The position numbers and the translations under genes are program-made. A stretch of DNA of 34,162 nt from Cognatiyoonia sp965661665. GTDB taxonomy: Bacteria > Pseudomonadota > Alphaproteobacteria > Rhodobacterales > Rhodobacteraceae. Location of the stretch: the NCBI RefSeq assembly GCF_965661665.1, contig NZ_CBFIEO010000021.1, forward strand, positions 1 to 34,162. Reading direction: 5' to 3'. The stretch's first letter is position 1. The number at the start of each line of letters is the position of its first letter. The notes under the pieces were generated by a model. The model did not search any database, was not told the DNA's origin, and saw only the letters and a list, made by a program, of their open reading frames with translations. Positions 18,406 through 26,272 of this stretch are shown one piece after another.

Positions 18406-18428
18406 AAAGCCTAGATCACCTAGGCTTT
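18406..18428 (+). terminator. Perfect 9-bp hairpin between Pho box and phoR
   Basis: AAAGCCTAG and CTAGGCTTT pair perfectly around the loop ATCAC. The downstream T-run is only three bases, so termination after the PLP-enzyme gene would be weak. It directly abuts the Pho box, so it could instead lie in the phoR leader or be an operator. Confidence 0.5.
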
Positions 18429-18444
18429 AACACAGACACACATA

Positions 18445-19506
18445 ATGACGCCCGAACTCGCCTCCTCCCTGTTTGAAACGATCCCGATGCCGATCATTCT
18501 CATTGGCGCGGATCAGACTATCGTGGCGATGAACCAACCGGCGGAGCGGTTGGTGGGCGGTCATATGCGCGGGCGGCACTATATCACAGCCCTGCGTCAG
18601 CCAAACCTCTTGGACAAGATCGAACGGACGATTGAGACGGGGGAAGCGCAACACGCCCGCTACCTCGGTCGGGAGGCGGAGCGGGAGACGATCTATCAAG
18701 TCCAAATCTCAAGCTGCCCGCTTGGGGCTGTTCTCGCGTTTACCGACAAAACCGCTGATGAGGACATCGGCCAGATACGGCGCGATTTTGTGGCCAACGT
18801 CAGTCATGAGTTGCGCACACCGTTGACCGCACTCTCAGGATTCATCGAAACCCTGCGCGGCCCCGCCAAATCCGATCCCATTGCGCAGGATCGGTTTTTG
18901 ACGATCATGGACCATGAGGCGGGCCGGATGACGAGGCTGGTCGACGACCTCTTGTCCCTCAGCCGCGTGGAGGCCGAGGGCCGCGTGCGCCCAAAAGAAC
19001 CCGTCGTCCTGTCGAATGTTCTGAGCGAGACGATCTCCAATCTCGAACCCCTTCTCGATCAAGCCGGTGCGACCCTTGACATCAACGATCAAAGCAACGG
19101 CGCCGCGGTGGTCGGTGACACGAACCAACTCCGCCAAGTTGTCAACAATCTTATTGAGAACGCTGCGAAATATGGCAAGCGGGACGGAACCATTCACATA
19201 ACCATCACGCCTCCAACGCATGAACCGCAATTGCGGGCGGACGGGATCAGATTGGTGGTACGCGACGAAGGGCAGGGGATTGCGCCGCACCATTTGGCCC
19301 GCCTCACCGAACGTTTTTACCGCGTCGATTCTCACCGCTCGCGGGAGGTTGGCGGCACCGGTCTTGGCCTCGCTATTGTCAAGCACATCATCAACCGTCA
19401 CAGGAGCCGCCTACAGATCGACAGCGTCGAAGGGGAAGGGGCAGTTTTTTCTGTGATTTTGCCAGTGTTTGCAGGCAAAGACGCCCTAAAGGACAGTTTG
19501 TCATAA
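18445..19506 (+). CDS. phoR: Phosphate regulon sensor histidine kinase PhoR (no membrane anchor)
   Basis: A 353-residue histidine kinase that phosphorylates PhoB when phosphate is scarce. Residues about 5-105 form a PAS domain (LFETIPMPIILIGADQTIVA). The HisKA domain has the phospho-accepting His121 in ANVSHELRTPLTAL. The ATPase domain has the N box LIENAAKYGK, the G1 box VRDEGQGIA, the F box LTERFYR and the G2 box GGTGLGLAIVKH. No transmembrane helix is seen at the N-terminus, unlike E. coli PhoR, so the kinase appears cytoplasmic and may dock on PhoU and PstB. The ATG at 18445 has no clear Shine-Dalgarno. It leads the phoR-pstSCAB-phoU-phoB cluster. Confidence 0.92.
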   Translation: MTPELASSLFETIPMPIILIGADQTIVAMNQPAERLVGGHMRGRHYITALRQPNLLDKIERTIETGEAQHARYLGREAERETIYQVQISSCPLGAVLAFTDKTADEDIGQIRRDFVANVSHELRTPLTALSGFIETLRGPAKSDPIAQDRFLTIMDHEAGRMTRLVDDLLSLSRVEAEGRVRPKEPVVLSNVLSETISNLEPLLDQAGATLDINDQSNGAAVVGDTNQLRQVVNNLIENAAKYGKRDGTIHITITPPTHEPQLRADGIRLVVRDEGQGIAPHHLARLTERFYRVDSHRSREVGGTGLGLAIVKHIINRHRSRLQIDSVEGEGAVFSVILPVFAGKDALKDSLS

Positions 19507-19530
19507 AAGGTTTACAAAACTGACACAAAA
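19498..19530 (+). promoter_or_regulatory. Triple tandem Pho-box repeats upstream of pstS
   Basis: Three direct 11-bp units lie head to tail: TTGTCATAAAA, GGTTTACAAAA and CTGACACAAAA. Each ends in AAAA and approximates the PhoB half-site CTGTCATAAAA. The first unit overlaps the phoR stop codon. The array ends 69 bp before the pstS start at 19600. PhoB normally binds two such units, and a third suggests extended or stronger binding. Confidence 0.7.
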
Positions 19531-19599
19531 ACGTTGCGAGGGCTCATGAAAACGCTCGCATTGGGGCAACGTCCCCCAGATGACTTACAGGAGCTTGAT

Positions 19600-20637
19600 A
19601 TGTCATTCTTCAAACTGACCGCCTCTGCTCTGGCGATCACTGCCGTTTCCGCAACAACTGCTGCCGCACGCGATAACGTGCAAGTTGCGGGTTCTTCCAC
19701 GGTCCTCCCATACGCCTCCATCGTGGCGGAAGCCTTCGGCGAAAACTTCGACTACCCAACACCTGTTGTTGAATCAGGCGGCTCTTCCGCCGGTTTGAAG
19801 CGCTTCTGCGAAGGCGTCGGTGAAAACACAATCGACGTGGCAAATGCCTCTCGCGCGATCCGTGAAAAAGAGATCAAAGCCTGCGCAGAGGCTGGCGTCA
19901 CCGACATCATTGAAGTCCGCATCGGCTATGACGGGATTGTATTTGCATCCCAGCTTGATGGCCCTGACTTCACGTCTTTTGAGCCGGCCGATATCTTCAA
20001 CGCACTGGCGCCAAAGGTGCTGGTCGATGGTGAATTGGTCGACAACCCATACACCATGTGGTCTGACTTCAACCCAGATCTTCCAGCCGAAGAAATCCTG
20101 GCGTTCATCCCGGGCACAAAGCACGGCACACGCGAAGTGTTTGAAGAGAAGGTCATCGCAGCAGGTTGTGAAAAAACAGGCGCACATGACGCAATGATCG
20201 CGTCAGGTATGTCCGAAGACGACGCAGAAGACGCCTGCCTCGCGGTGCGTGGCGACGGCCGCTCTGTTGATATCGACGGCGACTACACAGAAACGCTCGC
20301 CCGTATCGACGCCAACGTCAATGGCATCGGTGTTTTCGGTCTGGCCTTTTACGAGAACAACACAGACAAGCTGAAAGTGGCGACCATGTCTGGTGTTGAG
20401 CCCACAACAGAGACGATCTCAACCGGCGAATACCCTGTGTCCCGCCCGCTCTATTTCTACATCAAAGCGGCGCACATCGGTGTGATCCCAGGTCTGAAGG
20501 AATATGCTGAATTCTTTGTGGCGGATGAGATCGCGGGTCCGGACGGTCCTTTGGCGGAATACGGCCTCGTCTCCGACCCAGCGCTTGAGGAAACACAAGC
20601 CGTCGTCGCTGACGAACAGACAATGGACGCGATGTGA
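19600..20637 (+). CDS. pstS: Phosphate ABC transporter periplasmic binding protein PstS
   Basis: A 345-residue phosphate-binding protein of the high-affinity Pst importer. The signal peptide is MSFFKLTASALAITAVSATT ending at AAA before RDNVQ. Phosphate-binding segments are AGSSTVLPY at the mature N-terminus, ESGGSSAGLKRFCEG, and the NASRAIREKE stretch. PGTKHGTREVFEE is a PstS-like loop. The upstream in-frame start at 19534 is rejected because the ATG at 19600 has AGGAG seven bases upstream and begins the signal peptide. Transcription is probably driven by the PhoB repeats at 19498-19530. A strong hairpin after the gene likely raises pstS expression above that of the permease genes. Confidence 0.95.
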   Translation: MSFFKLTASALAITAVSATTAAARDNVQVAGSSTVLPYASIVAEAFGENFDYPTPVVESGGSSAGLKRFCEGVGENTIDVANASRAIREKEIKACAEAGVTDIIEVRIGYDGIVFASQLDGPDFTSFEPADIFNALAPKVLVDGELVDNPYTMWSDFNPDLPAEEILAFIPGTKHGTREVFEEKVIAAGCEKTGAHDAMIASGMSEDDAEDACLAVRGDGRSVDIDGDYTETLARIDANVNGIGVFGLAFYENNTDKLKVATMSGVEPTTETISTGEYPVSRPLYFYIKAAHIGVIPGLKEYAEFFVADEIAGPDGPLAEYGLVSDPALEETQAVVADEQTMDAM

Positions 20638-20647
20638 TCGGTCCGTC

Positions 20648-20680
20648 GGGTGGCCCGCTTCTGGGCCACCCAACACTTTT
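20648..20680 (+). terminator. Intercistronic terminator/attenuator hairpin after pstS
   Basis: GGGTGGCCC and GGGCCACCC form a perfect 9-bp stem around GCTTCT, followed by AACACTTTT. It starts 11 bp after the pstS stop, with 80 bp left before pstC. The position suits partial termination or 3-prime-end protection that keeps binding-protein mRNA in excess. Confidence 0.7.
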
Positions 20681-20760
20681 CGCTGCTGATACCAATTTAA
20701 GTACTTCAGTTTGCTATCGCCCGTGTTAAGGCAGGGAAGGCAATACTGGCGGGGACTCTG

Positions 20761-22242
20761 ATGCCGAACTCACTTTTGATCCTGATCGTGCTGACGCTCG
20801 GCGTGGTCGGTTTCGTGCTTGGCAGACAGCGCGCATTGGCGACCGCCGGTGGCAACAGCCGCGATCTGCACTCCCTCCCATCCTATTATGGCTACAACGT
20901 TGGTCTGACAGCAATTGTCCCCGCTTTGGGGCTTTTGATCGTTTGGCTGTTGGCCCAGCCGATGATGATCAACAACAACGTCTCCAGCATCGTGGCCGAG
21001 GCCGCGACGGAAGAGGGCGCATCGCTTGATCTGATCCTTGCGGACGTCCGCCGCGTGGCAAATGGGCTCAATACGGCGGTGGCCCAAGGAACATTGATCG
21101 AAACCGAAGTCGCCGCCCTCGATCCGGAAAGTGACGACATCCGAGTTTTGTTGGCTGATGTCGGCGTTGCGCTTGGTTCTGATGTGACGTCAAGCACGCT
21201 TGACGCCGCCCGCAGTTACCGCGCCCAAAGTGCGACGGGTGCTGGGTGGAAGGCGATCTCGGTGCTTGGCATCGCGCTTGCGGGTCTGCTGATCGCGTGG
21301 CGCAGGACAGATAAAGACTTCCGCGCCCGCAATGCGGTGGAACAAGTTGTGCTTTGTCTACTCATCGTCTCGGCATCTGTTGCGATCCTCACAACCGTGG
21401 GCATCTTACTCTCGCTTATCTTCAATACCTTAGAATTCTTCCAGCTATATTCGATGCGCGAATTCTTCTTCGGCCTCCGCTGGAACCCGAGCTTCTCCGG
21501 CCGTGGGGGTGGGTCTGAACTGGGCATTCTGTCGCTCCTCTGGGGCACGCTGTACATCTCGCTAATTGCGCTGATCGTCTCGGTGCCCATTGGCCTCTTT
21601 GCGGCGATCTACCTCTCCGAGTACGCGACAAAACCGGTTCGTGTTGTCGCCAAACCTCTGCTTGAAGTGCTCGCGGGTATCCCCACCATCGTCTACGGTC
21701 TGTTCGCTTTGCTCACGATCGGCCCGCTCTTGGTCAGCGTCTTTGGCCGCAACGGGGCCTTGGGCGTTGATTGGATGTCGGGCGGTACGGCTGTAATGAC
21801 AGCGGGCTTGGTGATGGGAATTATGCTGATCCCATTCGTCAGTTCCCTTTCTGACGACATCATTAACGCCGTCCCACAATCCATGCGCGATGGCTCCTTG
21901 GGTCTTGGAGCGACGCATTCGGAAACGGTCCGTCAAGTAGTCCTTCCTGCGGCCTTGCCAGGTATCGTTGGCGCCATTCTGTTGGCCGCCTCCCGTGCGA
22001 TTGGGGAGACGATGATCGTGGTCTTGGGGGCAGGGGCCGCAGCACGTTTGTCGTTGAACCCGTTTGAGGCGATGACCACAGTCACCGCAAAGATTGTCAG
22101 CCAGCTTACTGGCGACAGCGATTTCTCCTCCCCCGAAGCCCTTGTCGCTTTCGCGCTTGGTATTACGCTCTTTATTATCACACTTGGGCTCAACATCGTC
22201 GCCCTCTACATCGTGCGCAAGTATCGGGAGCAGTATGAATGA
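20761..22242 (+). CDS. pstC: Phosphate ABC transporter permease PstC (long form)
   Basis: A 493-residue inner-membrane permease. The C-terminal half (from about 190) is a standard PstC with the coupling loop GLGATHSETVRQVVLPAALP and membrane helices on both sides. The first 190 residues hold two membrane segments flanking a soluble stretch of about 100 residues (roughly 75-165), an extension I associate with the DUF3708-type PstC of alphaproteobacteria. E. coli PstC is about 319 residues, so this is the long form. The start ATG at 20761 has GGGG upstream. The gene overlaps pstA by four bases, so the two subunits are translationally coupled. Confidence 0.93.
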   Translation: MPNSLLILIVLTLGVVGFVLGRQRALATAGGNSRDLHSLPSYYGYNVGLTAIVPALGLLIVWLLAQPMMINNNVSSIVAEAATEEGASLDLILADVRRVANGLNTAVAQGTLIETEVAALDPESDDIRVLLADVGVALGSDVTSSTLDAARSYRAQSATGAGWKAISVLGIALAGLLIAWRRTDKDFRARNAVEQVVLCLLIVSASVAILTTVGILLSLIFNTLEFFQLYSMREFFFGLRWNPSFSGRGGGSELGILSLLWGTLYISLIALIVSVPIGLFAAIYLSEYATKPVRVVAKPLLEVLAGIPTIVYGLFALLTIGPLLVSVFGRNGALGVDWMSGGTAVMTAGLVMGIMLIPFVSSLSDDIINAVPQSMRDGSLGLGATHSETVRQVVLPAALPGIVGAILLAASRAIGETMIVVLGAGAAARLSLNPFEAMTTVTAKIVSQLTGDSDFSSPEALVAFALGITLFIITLGLNIVALYIVRKYREQYE

Positions 22243-23573
22243 CCGACACAACTATGCCCGAGAAAAAGGCCAAATCCCTTCTCGAAGTGGACGCACGCAC
22301 CAAAAAGCGGAACGCGGTAGAGAAGCGGTTTAAAGCCTACGGTATCGCCGCCATTGCTATTGGCATCTTCTTCCTCGTGGCCCTGCTGGGCGCGATCATC
22401 CAAAACGGCATTCCGGCCTTCACGCAGACCTATGTAACGGTGGACGTTGAACTACTTGAGGAAAAGCTCGACAAATCTGGTGAACGGGACATTGAGAAGA
22501 TCAAGAAAGTTTCCACTTTTGGTTACAAACCCCTAATTCAGAATGCGCTCGTGGCCGCAACCGACGGGATCGAGACGGAGGTGGCCGACAAAAAGCTCGC
22601 GCAGATCCTCTCCGACTCCGCCGCCGCACAGATCCGCGATTTTGTCATCAGGTACCCCGATCGCATTGGCGATACGGTGGAATTCACACTGCTCGCGTCC
22701 TCCCGCGTCGACGGCTACCTGAAAGGTCGTGTGACGCGTGAAGATCTGGCGCGGGACAAAAACCTCTCCCCACTGCACCTCGACCTGATTGATGCGATGC
22801 AGGAACGTGGCGCAGTAGAACGTGTTATAAACTTGGCTTTTATCACCGGTGCGGATGCTTCGGAGAAACGGCCAGAGAGCGCAGGAATGGGCTTGTCGAT
22901 GCTCGGCTCTTTCTTCATGATGCTGGTCGTCCTAATCCTCGCCCTGCCTATTGGCGTGGCGGCGTCAATCTATTTGGAAGAATTCGCCCCCCAAAACCGG
23001 TTTACGGACCTGATCGAGGTCAACATCTCCAATCTCGCCGCTGTTCCGTCGATTGTCTTTGGTATCTTGGGTCTCGCAGTATTTATTCAATTCGCACATT
23101 TGCCACAGTCGGCGCCAATCGTTGGCGGTTTGACCCTCACGCTGATGACGCTGCCGACCATCGTGATTTCCACCCGTGCTTCCCTCAAAGCCGTACCACC
23201 ATCAATCCGCGATGCCGCGCTTGGCGTCGGCGCGTCGAAGATGCAATCGATTTTCCACCACGTCTTGCCGCTCGCCATGCCTGGCATCCTGACCGGCACG
23301 ATCATAGGTATCGCGCAGGCGCTAGGTGAAACCGCGCCGCTGCTGCTGATCGGCATGGTCGGCTATATCGCCTCCAACTACCCCGACGGCATCGCCTCTG
23401 GATTTCTTGATCCAAATTCCGCCATGCCAGCCCAAATCTACGAATGGGCCAAACGCGCCGACCCTGCCTACTATGAGCGCGCATGGGGGGGGATCATCAT
23501 CTTGCTTGTGTTCCTCCTAACGATGAACATCATAGCGATTATCCTCCGCCGCCGTTTTGAGCGCCGTTGGTAG
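22239..23573 (+). CDS. pstA: Phosphate ABC transporter permease PstA (long form)
   Basis: A 444-residue permease partner of PstC. The C-terminal part has the coupling loop GVGASKMQSIFHHVLPLAMP and closing helices. The N-terminal 200 residues contain one membrane helix (about 34-52) and a soluble domain of the DUF3333 kind often fused to PstA in alphaproteobacteria. The length exceeds that of E. coli PstA (about 296 residues). Both permeases carry matching extensions, which suggests a shared extracytoplasmic module. It starts inside the pstC stop (ATGA) and ends nine bases before pstB. Confidence 0.93.
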   Translation: MTDTTMPEKKAKSLLEVDARTKKRNAVEKRFKAYGIAAIAIGIFFLVALLGAIIQNGIPAFTQTYVTVDVELLEEKLDKSGERDIEKIKKVSTFGYKPLIQNALVAATDGIETEVADKKLAQILSDSAAAQIRDFVIRYPDRIGDTVEFTLLASSRVDGYLKGRVTREDLARDKNLSPLHLDLIDAMQERGAVERVINLAFITGADASEKRPESAGMGLSMLGSFFMMLVVLILALPIGVAASIYLEEFAPQNRFTDLIEVNISNLAAVPSIVFGILGLAVFIQFAHLPQSAPIVGGLTLTLMTLPTIVISTRASLKAVPPSIRDAALGVGASKMQSIFHHVLPLAMPGILTGTIIGIAQALGETAPLLLIGMVGYIASNYPDGIASGFLDPNSAMPAQIYEWAKRADPAYYERAWGGIIILLVFLLTMNIIAIILRRRFERRW

Positions 23574-23582
23574 GAGGCAAGG

Positions 23583-24383
23583 ATGGAAGATTTAGCCTAT
23601 GTGGACCGTCAGATGAACGCAGACCAAGACATCAAGATCAGCGCGAAAGGTGTGCAGGTCTATTATGCTGACAACCAAGCGATCAAAGACGTGAATGTCG
23701 AAATTCAAGACAAAACCGTCACGGCCTTCATTGGTCCGTCCGGCTGTGGGAAATCTACTTTTTTGCGCTGCCTGAACCGGATGAACGACACGATTGACAT
23801 CTGCCGTGTACAGGGTGACATCCACCTTGATGGGGAAGACATCTACGATCGCCGCGTTGACCCTGTGCAACTACGGGCGAAGGTTGGGATGGTGTTTCAG
23901 AAACCGAACCCATTCCCGAAATCAATCTATGACAACGTCGCCTACGGCCCCCGCATCCACGGGTTGGCCCGCAACAAATCCGAACTGGATGAGATTGTCG
24001 AAAGCGCGCTCCGCCGTGGCGCGATCTGGGACGAGGTGAAGGACCGCTTGGATGCCCCCGGCACAGGTTTGTCTGGTGGACAGCAACAGCGCCTGTGCAT
24101 CGCGCGGGCGGTTGCGACGGAACCACAGGTGCTGCTGATGGATGAGCCATGCTCCGCTCTCGATCCCATTGCGACCGCTCAGGTGGAAGAGCTGATGGAT
24201 GAGCTGCGCCAGAATTTCTGCGTCGTCATCGTCACCCACTCCATGCAGCAAGCCGCACGGGTGAGCCAGAAAACCGCCTTCTTTCACCTCGGCAACCTCG
24301 TGGAATACGACGACACCGACAAGATTTTCACAAACCCAGAAGACGAACGGACGGAGAGCTATATTTCCGGTCGGATCGGCTAG
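23583..24383 (+). CDS. pstB: Phosphate ABC transporter ATP-binding protein PstB
   Basis: A 266-residue ABC ATPase that drives phosphate uptake and relays transport state to PhoU and PhoR. Walker A is GPSGCGKST, the signature is LSGGQQQRLCIARA, Walker B is VLLMDEPCSALDP and the H-loop is VTHSMQQAARVS. The PstB-typical GMVFQKPNPFPKSIYDNVAY is present near residue 100. The start ATG at 23583 follows GGAGGCAAGG. The length is normal. It lies between pstA and phoU with short gaps, consistent with one transcript. Confidence 0.97.
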   Translation: MEDLAYVDRQMNADQDIKISAKGVQVYYADNQAIKDVNVEIQDKTVTAFIGPSGCGKSTFLRCLNRMNDTIDICRVQGDIHLDGEDIYDRRVDPVQLRAKVGMVFQKPNPFPKSIYDNVAYGPRIHGLARNKSELDEIVESALRRGAIWDEVKDRLDAPGTGLSGGQQQRLCIARAVATEPQVLLMDEPCSALDPIATAQVEELMDELRQNFCVVIVTHSMQQAARVSQKTAFFHLGNLVEYDDTDKIFTNPEDERTESYISGRIG

Positions 24384-24394
24384 GGAGAGAGCAG

Positions 24395-25102
24395 ATGCAC
24401 GAACATATTTCATCCGCCTATGACCGCGACCTTGAAGGTCTGATCACGCTCATCATGAAAATGGGTGGCTTGGTTGAAGAGGCTATCCTGAACGCTGCCA
24501 AAGCCCTTGAAAACCGCGACCTTGAACTGGCCGAGCAGGTCCGAGCAGGGGACAAAGCCATCGACGCGCTTGAGCTTGAAATCAACGACGTTGCAGCACG
24601 TATTATTGCGCTGCGGGCACCCGTCTCAAAAGACCTCCGCTCAATCCTCATCGTGTTGCGGCTTGCCGCAAGCCTTGAGCGCATTGGCGATTATTCCAAG
24701 AACATCGCAAAACGCACCTCCGCCATCGCTGATCTCAGCCCTGTTGAAGGCACAGGCTTTACCCTGCGCCGCATGGCGCGCGAAGTGCAGGGGATGTTGA
24801 AAGATACGCTTGACGCCTACATCCGTGGCGACGCCGATTTGGCTGAGGATGTGCGCCAGCGCGACCAAGACGTTGACCAGATGTATAACGCGCTCTTCCG
24901 CGAGTTGCTGACCTTCATGATGGAAGACCCACGCCACATCACGGGCTGCATGCACTTGCACTTCATGGCGAAGAACATTGAGCGGATGGGAGATCTGACG
25001 ACCAACATGGCCGAACAGATCATCTATCTTGTCACGGGCGAAATGCCGGATGAGGCGCGGCTTAAGTCCGACCGCACCGCCTATGTGAGCGAGGTCGAGT
25101 AA
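24395..25102 (+). CDS. phoU: Phosphate signalling complex protein PhoU
   Basis: A 235-residue all-helical protein with two PhoU repeats (about 15-105 and 120-210). It dampens PhoR kinase activity when phosphate is plentiful. Metal-binding-type patterns are visible in LERIGDYSKNIAKR (first repeat) and IERMGDLTTNMAEQ (second repeat). The length is normal. The start ATG at 24395 has AGGGAGAG upstream. Since PhoR here lacks a membrane anchor, PhoU is the likely link between the transporter and the kinase, which is inference from family knowledge. Confidence 0.96.
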   Translation: MHEHISSAYDRDLEGLITLIMKMGGLVEEAILNAAKALENRDLELAEQVRAGDKAIDALELEINDVAARIIALRAPVSKDLRSILIVLRLAASLERIGDYSKNIAKRTSAIADLSPVEGTGFTLRRMAREVQGMLKDTLDAYIRGDADLAEDVRQRDQDVDQMYNALFRELLTFMMEDPRHITGCMHLHFMAKNIERMGDLTTNMAEQIIYLVTGEMPDEARLKSDRTAYVSEVE

Positions 25103-25107
25103 GCCTC

Positions 25108-25797
25108 ATGTCTTTGCCTCAACCACATGTCTTGGTCGTTGAGGATGAGCCCGCGCAACGCGAAGTGCTGGCCTATAACCTCGAAGCCGAAGGGTTCCGC
25201 GTTACGCGCGCGGAGAACGGGGAGGAGGGGATGCTCATCGTCGCTGAAGACCCGCCAGATGTGGTCGTGCTCGATTGGATGATGCCGCAACTTTCGGGTA
25301 TTGAGGTGTGCCGCCGCATCAAGATGAGCCCCGACACCCGCGCCATCCCAATCATCATGCTGTCGGCCAAGTCGGAAGAGATCGACAAGGTGCGCGGCTT
25401 GGAAACAGGGGCCGATGATTACGTGGTGAAGCCCTATTCGGTGAGCGAACTGATGGCTCGCGTGCGGACTCAACTTCGCCGCGTAAGACCCTCAACAGTG
25501 GGGCAAATTCTGACGTATGACGATATCGTCCTTGACAGCGAAACCCACCGCGTGACCCGTGCGGATCAACCGCTGAAACTGGGCCCCACGGAGTTTCGGC
25601 TGTTGAGCACAATAATGGAAAAACCGGGGCGTGTCTGGTCGCGTGAGCAACTCCTAGACCGCGTCTGGGGCCGCGACATCTACGTCGATACCCGCACTGT
25701 CGACGTCCACGTCGGCCGCCTACGCAAAATCCTCACGTCCAAAGGCGGCAAAGACCCCGTCCGCACGGTGCGTGGGACGGGGTATGCGTTGGGGTAA
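25108..25797 (+). CDS. phoB: Phosphate regulon response regulator PhoB
   Basis: A 229-residue OmpR-family response regulator. The receiver domain (about 8-122) has the acidic pair ED (VVEDEP), the phospho-accepting Asp56 in VLDWMMPQLSG, and Lys in VVKPYS. The C-terminal winged helix (about 130-229) has LGPTEFRLLSTIMEKPGRVW and the recognition-helix area VDVHVGRLRKIL. It starts six bases after phoU and is the last gene of the cluster, whereas in E. coli phoB and phoR are adjacent. It probably binds the Pho repeats at 18384 and 19498. The gene is intact. Confidence 0.96.
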   Translation: MSLPQPHVLVVEDEPAQREVLAYNLEAEGFRVTRAENGEEGMLIVAEDPPDVVVLDWMMPQLSGIEVCRRIKMSPDTRAIPIIMLSAKSEEIDKVRGLETGADDYVVKPYSVSELMARVRTQLRRVRPSTVGQILTYDDIVLDSETHRVTRADQPLKLGPTEFRLLSTIMEKPGRVWSREQLLDRVWGRDIYVDTRTVDVHVGRLRKILTSKGGKDPVRTVRGTGYALG

Positions 25798-26263
25798 CTA
25801 GCTGTACTGCGCCGCAGTGATGAACTCCCCAAACCGCTCACACCAAATCACGATGGTGGAGTAGTTTTCGAAATCGATCCTCGCTGGAAGGTCGAGGATG
25901 AACCAATTGAAAATATACACTTTTCCAAGATTGAGGGGGGCTTCCTTAATAGTTTCGAACCTTGCCTCATCTTCCACAAAGGATCGCGTCAGATAGGCGC
26001 GGTAGTCTCGCCCGGGGCAAGTTCGCCCATGTGGACCAACTGGGTTTCTGTAAGGCTCAACGTTCCTTCGCCCCAATGCAAAAATCGCTGCCCGCCAAAT
26101 CGCGGGTCAGGGTGCCGGTGTAGGTTGCCGACGCTGATTGTTGCTCCAATATCGGAGCATCCGACCCTTCTGGCGCGGTTAGGGTGGGAAGCAGATAGAT
26201 CCTAAGCGCAAAACCAATTGCCCCCGCAATCAAATGTGTTGTCAGCCAAATCAGTATAAGCAT
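25798..26263 (-). pseudogene. DM13-domain protein, two frameshifts
   Basis: The N-terminal frame begins at the ATG at 26263 with a membrane segment (LILIWLTTHLIAGAIGFAL) and runs to SDF. A second frame then continues as HWGEGTLSLTETQLVHMGEL, and a third ends with RDYRAYLTRSF and later FNWFILDLPARIDFENYSTI and VIWCERF. Joined, these make a membrane-anchored DM13 domain, a fold found in electron-transfer-like proteins. The shifts fall at a run of five A/T bases near 26080-26084 and at a C/G run near 26008-26018. Both are homopolymers, so sequencing error must be considered, but the neighbouring gene is also dead. It is convergent with phoB. Confidence 0.75.
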
Positions 26264-26272
26264 CTTAATCCC

